A DNA stretch of 64,000 nt from Gnetum montanum (Eukaryota; Streptophyta; Gnetopsida; Gnetales; Gnetaceae): the NCBI GenBank assembly GCA_015680685.1, contig MNCI01016594.1, positions 656,779 through 720,778 of the forward strand, written 5' to 3'. The position numbers and the translations under genes are program-made. Positions 1-12,045 of the stretch are shown here, one piece after another (position 1 is the stretch's first letter; each line of letters starts with the position of its first letter). The notes under the pieces are model-generated. The model ran no database searches. It was not told the origin of the DNA and was given only the letters and a program-made list of their open reading frames with translations.

Positions 1-1440
1 TTATAATACCTACTTGTAACAAATAAAATTTTGTAAAAACATTTGAGCTCAACTCTATGAAACTACTTCTAATTTTTCCTAGAGAAAGAGATAGTTCCAC
101 AAGAAAACTAGAAATAGAGCAAGATTCGATAGAAATAGACAAAAAAAGAAGATTTGTGTAGACCTCAAATATTTAAACAAGGTAAAATAACACGAGTAAA
201 CACTTTGCAATAAAGCTATCCCAAATTCAATATCTATGAATTGTTCAAACTTTCAAGGGTCAAATAAACAATTTCTTCAAGACAATCCTATTATGCTACC
301 AAAAATTACTGCGTAAACTATCACGTACGAGACTCCATTTTGGCTAGATAATGGATGTCAACAATTGCATTCAACAGAACCTTCAAAAGACTTGACAATT
401 TCTGATTGAAATACCATGGAGATTCACTTTAAAGATAAAAAGAAGCTATTCTGGTCCCATCAAAATACCAAAGATTTTCTGAACCCTCTTGACTATTGAA
501 TCGTTCAACGGCATGACTACAAGCAGAGGCTCTCTTACAACAATCTCAATAGCAGTTCTTATACGTTGCACAATAATAAAATTTACTACTAAAATGCTCT
601 TAAGGCTTTTAAACACATGCGCTTCTATGGCAAAATTTTAACAGAAATTTTCTATCGGGCAACAAGAACAATAAGAGCAATCTAAAAATCCCAAAATTAC
701 TTGCCAAGGATGATACTATCTAAACCACTAGCTAAAAAATTTAAACAAAAGAAAAATAAAACATAACTCACAGGACCATGACAAAGAGGCTGAAATATTT
801 TATTTATCAAGCCATCAAGCAATCGTTCACAATTTTTTCTTACAAGCTCTTCTCGGAATCCAAAGTGTATCTCCAAGTGAGAGCCCAAGTGCTAGCTAGT
901 AGCCTTCCAAAGTGTAGTATCAAGTCTTCTCCAAAAAGTAGGATGTCTTAAGTGTCTTCTTTCTTTCTTTTTCCCTCTCCCTTATTCCTTTTATAGGGTT
1001 CAAAGGTGGTTACATACTTAAAAATATCTTACCTAACTTCTCTCCCAAGTAGCTTGGCCAACCAATTAGGAGATTACTTGTCCAACAAGTTAGGTAAGTT
1101 ACAAAATATCTTGTGTGGTTGTAACCATCATATAGATAAAAAATATACAGCTGACAAGTGTCTAGTTCATATATGATATTGGCTAAATATCCCATGAATT
1201 TTTGTCTTTGAATATATTTTTATATAGAGGTATCCAATATTTACATCCAATTTTCATCTCCCTTAAGTTGAGGCTTTAGAAATGTTTCATTTTTACACAA
1301 GAAACTCCTATGTCTTAGTGAGGAAACTAGATCATCACAAATGAATAAAATTGAATATAAAATTGATTCAGGGGATGGCCAATGAAAGAAAATATACTTT
1401 TCAAAAGTGAAGGCCTTAAATAATTTTCCAAAGTTAACCA
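1..1440. other. Unassigned AT-rich sequence, possibly an LTR remnant
   Basis: I find no credible protein-coding frame here; the open frames are short and resemble nothing I know. On the minus strand a good TATA-like box near 987-998 is followed by a purine-rich stretch, which is the appearance of an LTR promoter. No second copy lies in the window, so I cannot show that it is an LTR. It ends where a more GC-rich island begins at about 1,450. Confidence 0.3.
987..998 (-). promoter_or_regulatory. Candidate TATA box
   Basis: On the minus strand this reads CCCTATAAAAGG, a strong plant TATA match, followed downstream by an A/G-rich tract. It could be the core promoter of an old LTR whose other end lies outside the window. 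Nothing recognisable is encoded just downstream, so activity is unproven. Confidence 0.35.
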
Positions 1441-1449
1441 AGATATCGT

Positions 1450-2690
1450 GGATAGTTAAACTAGCTGCTTGATAGCTTTTCCTGCGCGCAGCTCATCTCT
1501 GCAGGTTATGCTCTGCCGAACTTGTCTCGCCCAGCAAACCTCCCGAAAATACGATGGTAGTTGGAACCACTTCTACACACGGTTCAGCAGCAGTTGCCAT
1601 CTCTTCCAAGTTGGTAGTGAAATGGCTTGGAATTGCAAATCCTTAGTGATGATGATCTGCTTCTATACGTGGGCTGCGTTTGAATATGGTGCATCAAGCA
1701 CCAATGGTGTGGGTGCATTTGCGGTCACCACCTGTATCCAGCAAAGAAAGTAGACACCTTCCTTATCCTTGAGAATGCTTAGTATTTTCTTCCGATAATC
1801 ACCCATAATCGCAAGCATAGGTGCAGGCACGGTAGAGAAGAAAAGAAAAATTTGGACCTCTAGCTTGGTTTCCTACACTGCTAATCTGCACAGCATGGCT
1901 ACCAATGTGGTACTTAGGGCACTAAAACACCAGCAATGCAGCAAGCGCAGCAACATTCATGGCGTCCATGATGTTGCCGCCATGTACGGTTGAAGAAATG
2001 ATGCCCTATCTGTTACCGAGTGTTGCGTCCACTGCCTACGTTTCAGTCCTATTTCATTTATTTTGCTGCAACCTGTTACTTCAAAAACTATTAAACTGCT
2101 TATTGTTACATGATCTGGCCGTGAAATTAGGCTTACTATGAAAACTATAAAAATGGAACCTTGCGCTGCAAGCATTTGACAAAATTCCAAAGAGGAATAT
2201 GAGGTTATCCCTGGGGGTTCTTAACATTTTTATCAGCAAGCATAGCTTTCATAATTTCATTGTTTTGGTTGCCGTATTGGTGAGAATCACAACGTCACTT
2301 TGAGAGTAAGTGTACCATCTTTCCAGCTTCTAGGAAACGTTTTTCCTATGCCTCAACTATGCCACATTATATCACAAGATGCGCCTCTGTTTCTAAAATT
2401 ATTTGGCACGGTATATTGCTTCTTCTTACTACAGGATCAAATATCGGTATCTCTGTTTATTGATTTCAATTTGAATCTGTCCTAGCCTACGTGAAAAGCA
2501 GGAGCGACCCCATTCTCTGTTAATGTTTATTCGTGAATATGCTTGTGTAACCAATTTCCACGTCCACCACCGCTACTGAACCATCTTTGAATCCATAACT
2601 GGTTGAATTAAACCCTTTCCCAATAAGCATCGCGTAATATGCCGAAATATTACACTCTTTGGCCAATGTATAAGGTTAAAAATAAAATAT
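1450..2690 (-). pseudogene. Host-gene-like pseudogene fragments, unidentified
   Basis: Composition changes here: more C, G and CpG than the surrounding retrotransposons. On the minus strand several stretches read like real protein in shifting frames. About 2,640-2,500 gives YGFKDGSVAVVDVEIGYTSI. About 1,975-1,915 gives HGGNIMDAMNVAALAALLVF before a stop. About 1,635-1,495 gives an open stretch including LEEMATAAEPCVEVVPTTIV. Frameshifts and stops separate them. The GGNIMDAxNVAALAAL stretch resembles, from memory, a motif of the RNase PH-like exosome subunit RRP45, but the flanking sequence does not follow that protein convincingly. I infer a dead host gene or retrocopy and do not name it. Confidence 0.4.
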
Positions 2691-2809
2691 GTATTTCATC
2701 ACTGTATAACTCATATGAATCTCTATACATATTTTATTTTATTTTTATTCTCTTTTCCTTCTATTAAAATAGACTGAAACTCCTACTCCATGAAATGGCT
2801 TAAAATGTG

Positions 2810-4921
2810 CCAACAACCCTTTGCATGTGTTTTAGGATCATCTTCAAAGAAACATGATGATCAAGCTAGAGGACCTAGGTAGCACAGTTTCAAAAATGAT
2901 GAAAACTACATGAGATGACCATACTATCACACTAAAATTTGTAGCACAAAGGCTAGGAATTCTTTTACCCCTAGCATAAACTACAAGGAGCCATGCTCCA
3001 ATACCATGCGGGAAGGTGGAACGTTGGGCTCTAGGGTATGAATATAGGAAAGCAATCCCACTAGTGTAATAACCATTAAGATGGATTTGAGAAATCCCTT
3101 ACACACAACAACAACAACAACCATCAAGATCATAAATAACCATAACCAAATATGAGTAAATGCTAAATAACCAAAATAACTACAACTTCAAATGAAAGTC
3201 TTCATTTAAATCCATAACAACCAAATCCATAGTTTCAAAACTTAGAACCATAACCAAAACTCAAAATAGATTTCATGAAAAACCAAATATAACCAAGTAA
3301 CCTACTAACAACTGATGGTAGTTTTCATGATAAGATCTAGATAAAAGATTGTGGGAATTTTTTATGTAGAAACATTAAAAACATGAAAACTAGCTTGTAC
3401 CTACTACAATAGTCCCAAAACACCAATTTGGATTTCACAAAATCTTACTAGAAATCCTATTTAATGATGAAATTAGTCATAGTAAAAATTTTAGGAGAGC
3501 TAGTTAAATTTTTTTAGAAAAGTTCAAATGACTGTTAAGAACTAAAATACATGTAATCAAATTTGTGAACCTTTGAACATAACTATAAAACTACAAAAAG
3601 AAATACCAATGCTATGTATATAGATAGGAAGGTTTGGAGTTTTTCACAACCAAAACTACAATTGCACAAGGTTGTCTACACTATGATGAAAATGTTAGAT
3701 TAGGACTAAATTTTTTTTCTAATTATGGGGCTATGTTAGCACAAAATTTATAAAAATTGGACATCTACACTAAAGTTCCAAGCTTGGGAAAAATTTTAAA
3801 ACACAACATAAAACCATAAAAAAATTCAACAAAAATCACAGAGAAAAATGGTTATGGTAATCCATTGATTAAAAAATATCAAAAAATTCTTAACTTATTC
3901 AAAACCACTTCCAAACCCTCTCTAACACCTTAGAGCATTCCTAGGAATCTAGGAAGTTGTCTAAAAAATCTTTCAAAGTGCCAATGTTGCCCATCTTCAT
4001 AGGTGTAAAACCATGAAAAGCAAATATCTCACTTTACACGAATCAATGAAAAAATTCATCAAAAATTAACCAACATCCAAATTCAGGGATTCCATAGGTG
4101 TTGGAATTTTTAAATGATAAACTAAAAATATAAAAACAAGAAAATAGAAAAATTCCTAGTCATTTTTGTAGAAAAAATGCAAAAGTTGCATGAACAAAAC
4201 CGTGAAAGACAAAATCCCACTTTGTACGAGTTCACAAAGAAATTAGCCAAAAATTTAGCACATCAGAATTTAGGGATTCCATAGCTACTAGAATTGCTAA
4301 ACAAAAAACTAAAAATCCAAAACCTAGAAACTATAAAATTCTTAACCATTTTGACATTAAAAAAAATTCCAAAATCACATGAAAAACAACCAAAAACTAA
4401 AAACCCACTACACGTTGGCTTATGGAACAATTCATAGAAAATCAACCATAGGTTAGAATTTGGTGGTTCAAAAACTAGTTTGACCATTAAACATAGTAAT
4501 ACAGCCCCATGAACATAAAAATTCAAAAATCCTAATCATTTGCATACAAAAAAATATAGAATTCGTGTTGCTTTTTTGCCCAAAACTAGAGAAAAAATGC
4601 ATATGAAAGATTGAAATTTTTTTCTTAATTCAATCTACAATAATTCCACAACTAAAGCAACACAAAAAACCAATAATAATAGCATAGATCTAAAGCAGGA
4701 AGTTTGCAAAATAATTTTATTACACACAAACCCACACAACCAACCATGCCTAGGATTCCAATGCAATTTTACATGAAATGGTTAGGATTTTCATACATGG
4801 GAGTCATGGTAATAGAGCCTTTACCAATCAATGGTTGTGGGAGATGAGAGAGGTCTTGTGCATTAGTTTCAGCCTCTTCCAAGGATGGATTCTTGCTAGT
4901 TTCAGCCCTCCTCTTTGACAT
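2810..4921 (-). pseudogene. Antisense gene of copy A, exons 1-2
   Basis: This is the 5' part of the gene carried antisense in the Tat-like element. Exon 1 (4,921 down to 4,797, 125 nt) is fully open, starts with MSKRR and continues AETSKNPSLEEAETNAQDLS, basic then acidic. A GT donor follows at 4,796. Intron 1 is about 1.7 kb and ends in AG at 3,099-3,098. Exon 2 begins at 3,097 and matches exon 2 of copy C at nucleotide level, but carries stops and is lost after about 2,810, where the host-like island approaches. Exon 1 of copy C is 124 nt at the matching place. The protein's function is unknown; the basic start could be a nuclear signal. The gene lies 5' to 5' with pol across the palindrome array. 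Confidence 0.6.
3960..4560. repeat. Degenerate ~180-bp repeats in intron 1
   Basis: Three diverged units recur at about 4,015, 4,200 and 4,378, each with a segment like 'gtgaaagacaaaatcccac' followed by 'gaatttagggattcc'. Equivalent units occur in the same intron of copy C at about 38,940-39,240, so the repeat belongs to the family and predates the copies. No coding role is apparent. Confidence 0.5.
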
Positions 4922-5529
4922 CTTGGACAAGTATCACCAAAATTAGCAAGATCTTCATACTTATAAAGCCTCTTGCAGCAATTGTACCTACTCATTAGGG
5001 TATAAAGATTGAACTACATTAGGAATAAGTGTGGTGACTATAAAAATAGGATTAGAAGTCTATTTCTATGCACTGAAGCTTGGGGGTGATGAAAGAAGTA
5101 TGATTTGTGTAAAATTGTAGTTTGGAAAATACTCCAAAACTTATGTGCCTACCTTCAAAACCTTGGTTTTTTCAAAATGTTCATCCAAATTCCATTGAAC
5201 TCAATGTTCACAATTGGAAATTGGGACTACACTAGGTGAGTGAAAAATTGATTCATATAAAAATTCAATCCAAAGGTGGGGTCCACTAGGCACCTCACCA
5301 ACAAGCCAATGGAAATGCAAAAACACTTGGATTTTTAGCTTCTCCTTGGTGACTACAATGGGGTTTAAACATCCAAAAATATTGAAATGGATTCCAAATC
5401 CTAGATATTTTTGAAATCCATACATTTCATGAAACCTTATGCCCAAAATGGAAAAGTATCTATTGACACCAAGGAAGGCCAAAACTCATAACAAAACCTA
5501 CTATTTGGGGTAACTAGATTGACCAATGG

Positions 5530-8030
5530 CCTGACTATGTTGGCCAATGTAGATCCAAGTGGGATCGTATCTCCTACCACTTACTAAACTTCCAATCAAC
5601 CAAAGAAAAATCACACCATGTGCTGAACCCTAGCCACAACATCTAGTGGCTTCAAAAATTAACAAGATTAGTTAAGAGATGTCAAAATCATCTTTCTTGT
5701 ATCAACTACATTGGAGCCTATCTCAACTACACTAGATAGCATTTTCCTAGAGTATTTGACAATAAGTTGACCATTTAATACCTAAATAACCTCAAAGTGA
5801 CATTCCTTAATCTTTACATTGACATAAAACCTTCGATTGCCTTAAAATAGCAAATAACTAGTCCAAAATAAGAAAAAATCTACTCCAAACCTATGACTAT
5901 GCTTAGGATGAGCTCATCTATGCTAGCCAACATAGTCTTAGCATAGATGGATGGGGGAGGAATATCAAAAGCCAAAATTATTAGTTGAAATGACATACCT
6001 TCAATACCACATCTTCTGAGAACTCCTAGTAAGTTTGAAATGGAAAATCATCAAGTAAAAACTAGATGAAACCTACTCTAATTTTGGTACTACATTAGGA
6101 ATGACTTTGACTACCCTAGATAGCATAGTCCTAGCATAGTTGGATTAGAATAAACTACTAAAACCACATAATAACATCCAAACTACCATATCTTTCATTC
6201 ACATCTTTCTAGGACTTTCAACAATCTCAAAATGCCAAGTAGTAAAAGCAAACTCATCCAAAAAACACATGAAAATTATGAATACATTATAGAATCCTAG
6301 GACTATTATGGCCAATGTATTCTTAGTGTAATCCACCTATGGAAATTCCAAAATAGGTTTTGAACATGTCAAATTGACTTCTTGGTACATCATCTCAACT
6401 CTAGAACCTTTCTAGAGACTTCAAGAGCCACTAAACCCTGCAAACTGGATCAAATATGGTTAAAACTCACCATACACACCACATCTATGCTAGGATAACA
6501 CTAGCTAATGTAGTCCATTTTTTTATGATCATTTGACTCTCAAATATCCATCAATACTAACCATCCTAAGGTAAAACCATAGCCATGAATGCTAGTGCTC
6601 CAAGAACTCAAAAACCTAGTCGATTGATCATGAAATTTCATCATAATTTAAGTTTTATCTTCTAGGATGCTAGAGTAGGAATGGAATATGTTGGCTAGGA
6701 TAGTCCCAATGTATTCATAGTTCTAGATTAATTTGACTAGTGGTTTGACACTCCAAGGAGCCTTGAACTTGACTTGGAAGCCTAGAATCTCATTTGGCCT
6801 TACCCATTTGCAATTCCACCTTGTTTTGACCTTAGAAATGTTAGATTTACCTCATCTACATTAAGGACAGGCTCAACTATGTTGGCCAACATAGTCCAAA
6901 TGGAAAATCATCATTTTAATCATCAAATAGTGTCCAGAATGAATCATCTTAAGTGAAAACCCTTAGTAGGAACACTAGTAATGCTAGCAATCCAAAAGCC
7001 TAGTTGATTGATCATGAAAATGTACCTATAGCCAAGACTTGTGTATGACTATGTTGGAGTAACCCAAGACTATGCTAGCTAGTGTAGTCCTTTATCTAAA
7101 TTAGTTATGATAATACTACAATAATGAAAACTAATCATTTTGATCCAAAAGCCTAGCAGTAAACACTAGTAAATCAAGAATCTGAAAACATAGTTGATCT
7201 ACTACAAAACTCCATCAAAAGATAGGATTCACATGGTACTATGCTAAGGCAACCCTATACTACATTGGCTAGCGTAGTCCTAGCATAGGCATGATCCTAT
7301 GATGGTTTGACTTATACCACACAACTCAAAATGACATAAACTTTTATTTGAGAAGTATAAAAACCTTGAAATCTTGAAGATAGACAAAGTTTGACCTTGT
7401 TTGAACATGGAAAAATAAAAAACTTACCCTGACTACATTAAGATAAGCCAAGACTATGTTGGCCAACATAGTCTTAATGTAGTCATGGTGTTGGACATGT
7501 TTGACCAGTGCCACAACACTCAAAATGATCCAAACATTTGCTTGAAATCCTAGAACCTCACTTAACCCTACCTAGCTATAGTTCCACCTTGTTTTAATCA
7601 TGAAAACATTAGATTTAATTGATCTATGTTGAGGACATATTGGACTATGTTGGCCAGAGTAGTCTAGTAAAAAATAATGTCAAAATTCACTTTTAGTAGC
7701 CTATTTTACCTTCCAAATGTCCAAGTCAACCCTTCCAAAAACCTGTGCTACCCTAGGATGTTGACAAAGCACTAGTTTCAAACCTAAAATCCCATAAATC
7801 CATTTCTATCATGCATTTACACTAGACAACATAGTCACTAGTTTTGGCATTGTTTGTAGCTTCTAAAGGGTGAAAACAAAGCAAAAATGCACAAATATTC
7901 AACCCCAGTCCATTGTGCAAGCCATACAAATTGTTAAGAACTCAAAATTGGTCACAATGAACCTAGGAAAAAACCTATTAATGTTGACTATATTGAGACC
8001 TATTTTGACTATGCTGGCCAATGTAGTCCA
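5530..8030. repeat. ~190-bp tandem array with palindromic core, copy A
   Basis: About 14 units, each carrying a core like CTATGTTGGCCAACATAG, often followed by TCCTAGCATAG. Core positions are close to 5541, 5733, 5921, 6116, 6307, 6500, 6689, 6880, 7071, 7261, 7456, 7647, 7831 and 8011, so spacing is almost always 184-195 bp. The cores at 6,880 and 7,456 are perfect 18-bp palindromes. Sequence between cores is strongly diverged. The array separates the start of the antisense gene (4,921) from the start of pol (8,594). A binding-site array, shared promoter or nucleosome-phased spacer are possibilities I infer only from symmetry and position. Confidence 0.8.
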
Positions 8031-8593
8031 CAGGTGAGCTTAGGGTAGTCACAATAAAGGATGTTATTTTAGCCTTTAAATAGCTTTCAAACAACCTCAT
8101 CTTATATCCAAACTCACCTGTCAGTCCTCTAAACGTCTACTATGACCTACTAGGGCCTAAAAATTATAAAATCTAATCCCATATTGACCAGTATTGACCA
8201 TGTTTGATCTTATGTTTTCTACCTTAATTGTTTTAGCCTTGTTTTACTACTTTTTGGCTTGATTTGACCTTGTTATGCATTGTTAACATTTAATCTTTGT
8301 ACCTATGATGTCATTTGGCTTTGTTTTTTGGTCATTGGAGCATCACTTGGTTAGATTCCATCAAGTGTTGCCATCATTTGGAATTTATTTGAGCTTATTT
8401 AGTCTTTGTTTCATCTTATTTACCTTAATCTACCTCTAGTAACCTTCAAGTGACCTTTTTTAAAACTTGCTTGGTTCTTAGTTTGCTGTATTTTTCCTAT
8501 TGATAGAGTATTTTGCTCATATTGGCATTGTTTACTCATTTTATTACACAAGTATTGCTTAATGTCCTTATGGTTGATATGAAGGATTAGAGT

Positions 8594-11500
8594 ATGGACA
8601 CCTCAAAGAAAATTAGATTACTATTAAAACTAAGTGGGCCTCATGGTGATGTTGAATGATTTGTTAGCCTCAATTGCCTAGATCTTGAGCATGAGAGTCT
8701 AATCAACCACATAGCCTTCATAGAGAAAGCTATAAAGTGGCTTGAAAGCCTAGTTAAAACCCTTGACCTTGGGGTTTGCAATATCACTAAGGACTCTGTA
8801 GTTGAGATTCCTATCACAACACATAGTGGTGAGGAGAATATAATAAAATTAAGTTTCTCACTAGAACATCACTAGGCTCAAGACATCACCAAGGTCCTCT
8901 AGGACAACATTCAGGCCTTTTCTTGGTCATATGAAGATATGCTAGGTCTTGACCCATGCCAAGTGCAACATAATGTCATACTTGATTCTAGTATTAGACT
9001 AGTTAAGCGAAACGTTTGTAAGATGATGCTAGATCTAGCCCTAGTAGTTTGCGATGAAATCATAAGGTTATACCAAGATGGTTTAATTAGAGTTGTCGAT
9101 TACATAAAATAGGTATTCAACATAGCGGTAGTCCCTAAGAAAAATACAAGTATATGTATTTCTATTGATTTCCAAGACCTAAATAAGGTGAGTATCAAAT
9201 ATGATTTTTCTTTACCTAGTATTAATCAACTTATTGATTCTATGATTGGGCATGTCTTATTATCCTTCGTTAATTGGTTCTCGAGGTACAACAACTTAGT
9301 ACAATCTTCATGATCTCTTGGGGTACCTTTTGTTACATCATGATATCCTTTGGCCTAAAGAATACAATAGAAACCTACCAAAGAGCAATGATGTACATCT
9401 TTAGTGATTATAAGGTAGGACTGCTCAATGACTAGGTAGATGATATAGCTATAATTCTAAAGTGGTCAACGATCATGCACATGACGTTAACCTTTTTTTC
9501 AAATGATGTCTCAACTATGAGCTTAGAATTAACCACAAGAAGTATGTATTTGACATCAAAACTAGTAAGATTCTTGGTTTTGCAGAAATCAAAGTAGGAA
9601 TACATGTTGATCTTAAGAAGGTTAAGGTCATATCCAACTTGGTAGTGCCAACTAACCTTAAGGAACTTTAGGGACTACAAGATAGATTATAATTTATTTG
9701 TAAGTTTCTCGCTAGGCTTATTGATAAGTTACAACAAATGCAATACTTTATTAAGAAAGGAGTTTACTATGAGTGGATGGCTCAATGCCAAGAAGCCTTT
9801 GAAAATCTTAAGTAAGAGTTGGCACAACTCCCTAAAGTTTAATTGTTGTGAAAAGATAAATCTTTTTACATCTACCTTGCTATCTTCAACATGTCTATTG
9901 CTTCTCTACTCTATTAGAAGTGCGATGATGAAGCAGAGTTACCTATATACCACTTAAGCCATGTATTGATTACCTATGATACTCGATATATTGAAGTGGA
10001 GAAGTATTGTCTAGCCCTATTTTTCTCATTGAAGAAGTGGTAACACTACTTCTTTAGGAGCTAGGTCAATGTCATATGTAAAGACAATGTACTTAGAGCC
10101 ATCATGACTAATATCTAAGAAAGTAGCTATGTATCCTATTGGAAAGCCATAACATTCAAATTTAACCTACTTTATATCTCTCAAGACTCAATTAAAGGTC
10201 AAGTTATAGCCACACAACTTACTATTTCACTAGTAGAGGATCATGTAGCGATTAACCCTAAATTCTTGAATGAACATGTCAACATTGTTAGTGAAGTATC
10301 CAAGGGCTACGAGGAAATTATGCATTTTTATGAAGCTTCAGCCACCTCTGGGGCTTGTTCTATTGACATAATAACATTCACATTTAGCAAAATGCAACTC
10401 TTCACTTATCATTTCAAATTTCATGTACCGACAACATAGTAAGGTATGAAGGATTGATCATGGAGATGATGGTAGCTCATGACCTAGGAATCAAGCACCT
10501 AACGATCAAAGGTGATTCACAACTTGTGGTTAACTAAGTAGCCAAGGTTAAGGCATGAAAAGAAAAATATTTTCAACCTTACTATGACCTAGAAAAGAAA
10601 CTGATACAACAATTTATAAACATTAGTATCCAAGATGTACCCCAAATTGAGAACAAGCAAGTTGATGCCATTGTGACTTTAGCCCTCAATAGGACACTAG
10701 ATGTATTTAGCAAATTACCTTCCTTAACTATGAACTATGCTATTCCCATAATGTAGAACAATGAGGATAACTTTGTAGCCTCTCTCAGTACCACCCTCCA
10801 ACGGAATGGTATGATGATATCAAATTTTACCTCATGCATGATGAATCTACACAAGGCTTGACTTCTTTCTAGAAGGATGTTATACACAAAAGATCAAAAT
10901 AGTATGTCATTTTAGATTATAACACATTATGTTGATGGTTATATGATGGCATATTATTAATATGCTTGGGTAAAATCAAAGCTTGCATAGTCCTTGAGCA
11001 AGTCCATGAGGGTGTGTGTGGAGGACATATAGGACCTAGAGCCATGGATGCTAAGATTAGATGACTGGGATATTATTGGCCTTATATGGAAAATTATTTC
11101 TTGTAGATGATCAAGACCTATGATACTCGTCAATGACATAGTAACCTAATAAATGTACCACCTACTAAGTTACACACTACTCAGATAAGTTGGAAATTTC
11201 AACGATGGGGGTTCGATATCATTGGACATATAATGGCTAAGTCATCCTTAGGACATAGTTTTATCATCACTACTATTAAATACTTCACAAAGTGGGTTGA
11301 ATCTATTCTCATAAGGAAGATAACATCTCAACAAGTCTATAGATTTATACTGAACAATATAGTAGTTTGTTTTGGCATACCTATGACCATAGCCATGGAT
11401 AATGAGCCACTATTTAGTAGCCAAGAAACTAAAGCCTGTTGTTAAGATCTAGGCATTAAACATTCCTTTTCATCACCATACTACACCTAAGCCAATGAAC

Positions 11501-12045
11501 AAGTTGAAGCTAGCAACAAGGACATCATAAACTAGTTGAAAATGATGCTAAACAACAACATACACAAGTGGAATGAGTGGCTTGTCCATGCACTTTAGGC
11601 CTATTGAACAACCTATCAAACTACACTAGTGTAACTCCATATAGCCTAGTCTATGGATCTAAATTTTTTTTGCCTATTGAGTTGTAGGTCCCATTTCTTA
11701 GAGTGGTTCTATCATACCTCATCAATGATGAATAAAAAATAGAGCTATGTACCATGGACCTGGACTCGGTGGAGTAGAAATGAGTATGAACACTTGCTTA
11801 CATTGAGTGATTCTAGGAGAGGTAGAAACAATAGCATCATCATGACATAAACAAATGAAATATCAAGAAGGAAGATGTGGTCCTCAAAGCTATTAGTGCA
11901 TGTGGATAAATTCTCAGCTAACTAGGAAGGATCTTTCTTGATCACCAAGGCCTATGGCAATGAAGCCTTTAGAATAGTAAACATGGATGGAAATGAATTA
12001 GCCAATCTGGTCAATCATTCCTATCTAAATACTTATTTTAATTAA
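8594..12045 (+). pseudogene. Tat-like Ty3/gypsy pol, copy A (RT-RNaseH-aRNH-IN)
   Basis: This encoded the replication enzymes of the element: reverse transcriptase, RNase H, a second archaeal-type RNase H and integrase. The first ATG follows a block shared with B and C. A stretch with SYEDMLGLDPCQVQHN precedes RT, as is typical of this lineage. RT covers about 9,060-9,620, with VVPKKN and a fingers motif. The catalytic YxDD reads *VDD at about 9,430 because the Tyr codon is TAG. RNase H is at about 9,740-10,160. The archaeal-type RNase H at 10,430-10,740 shows IKGDSQLVVNQV. Integrase at 10,950-11,800 shows GGHIGPRAMDAKIR, FDIIGH, MDNEP and ANEQVEASNK, which cover the catalytic Asp, Asp and Glu regions. 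The integrase C-terminal part ends at a TAA at 12,043. Many stops and frameshifts make it dead. Confidence 0.85.

Noticed and set aside
4263-4526. 87-codon minus-strand frame resembling a plus-strand frame at 39,116-39,334
   Set aside because: The similarity is real, but both lie in the repeats of intron 1 of the antisense gene; I read it as repeat homology rather than protein conservation.
5530-8030. CRISPR-like array
   Set aside because: Unit spacing of about 190 bp, poor conservation of units and the plant retroelement context exclude CRISPR.
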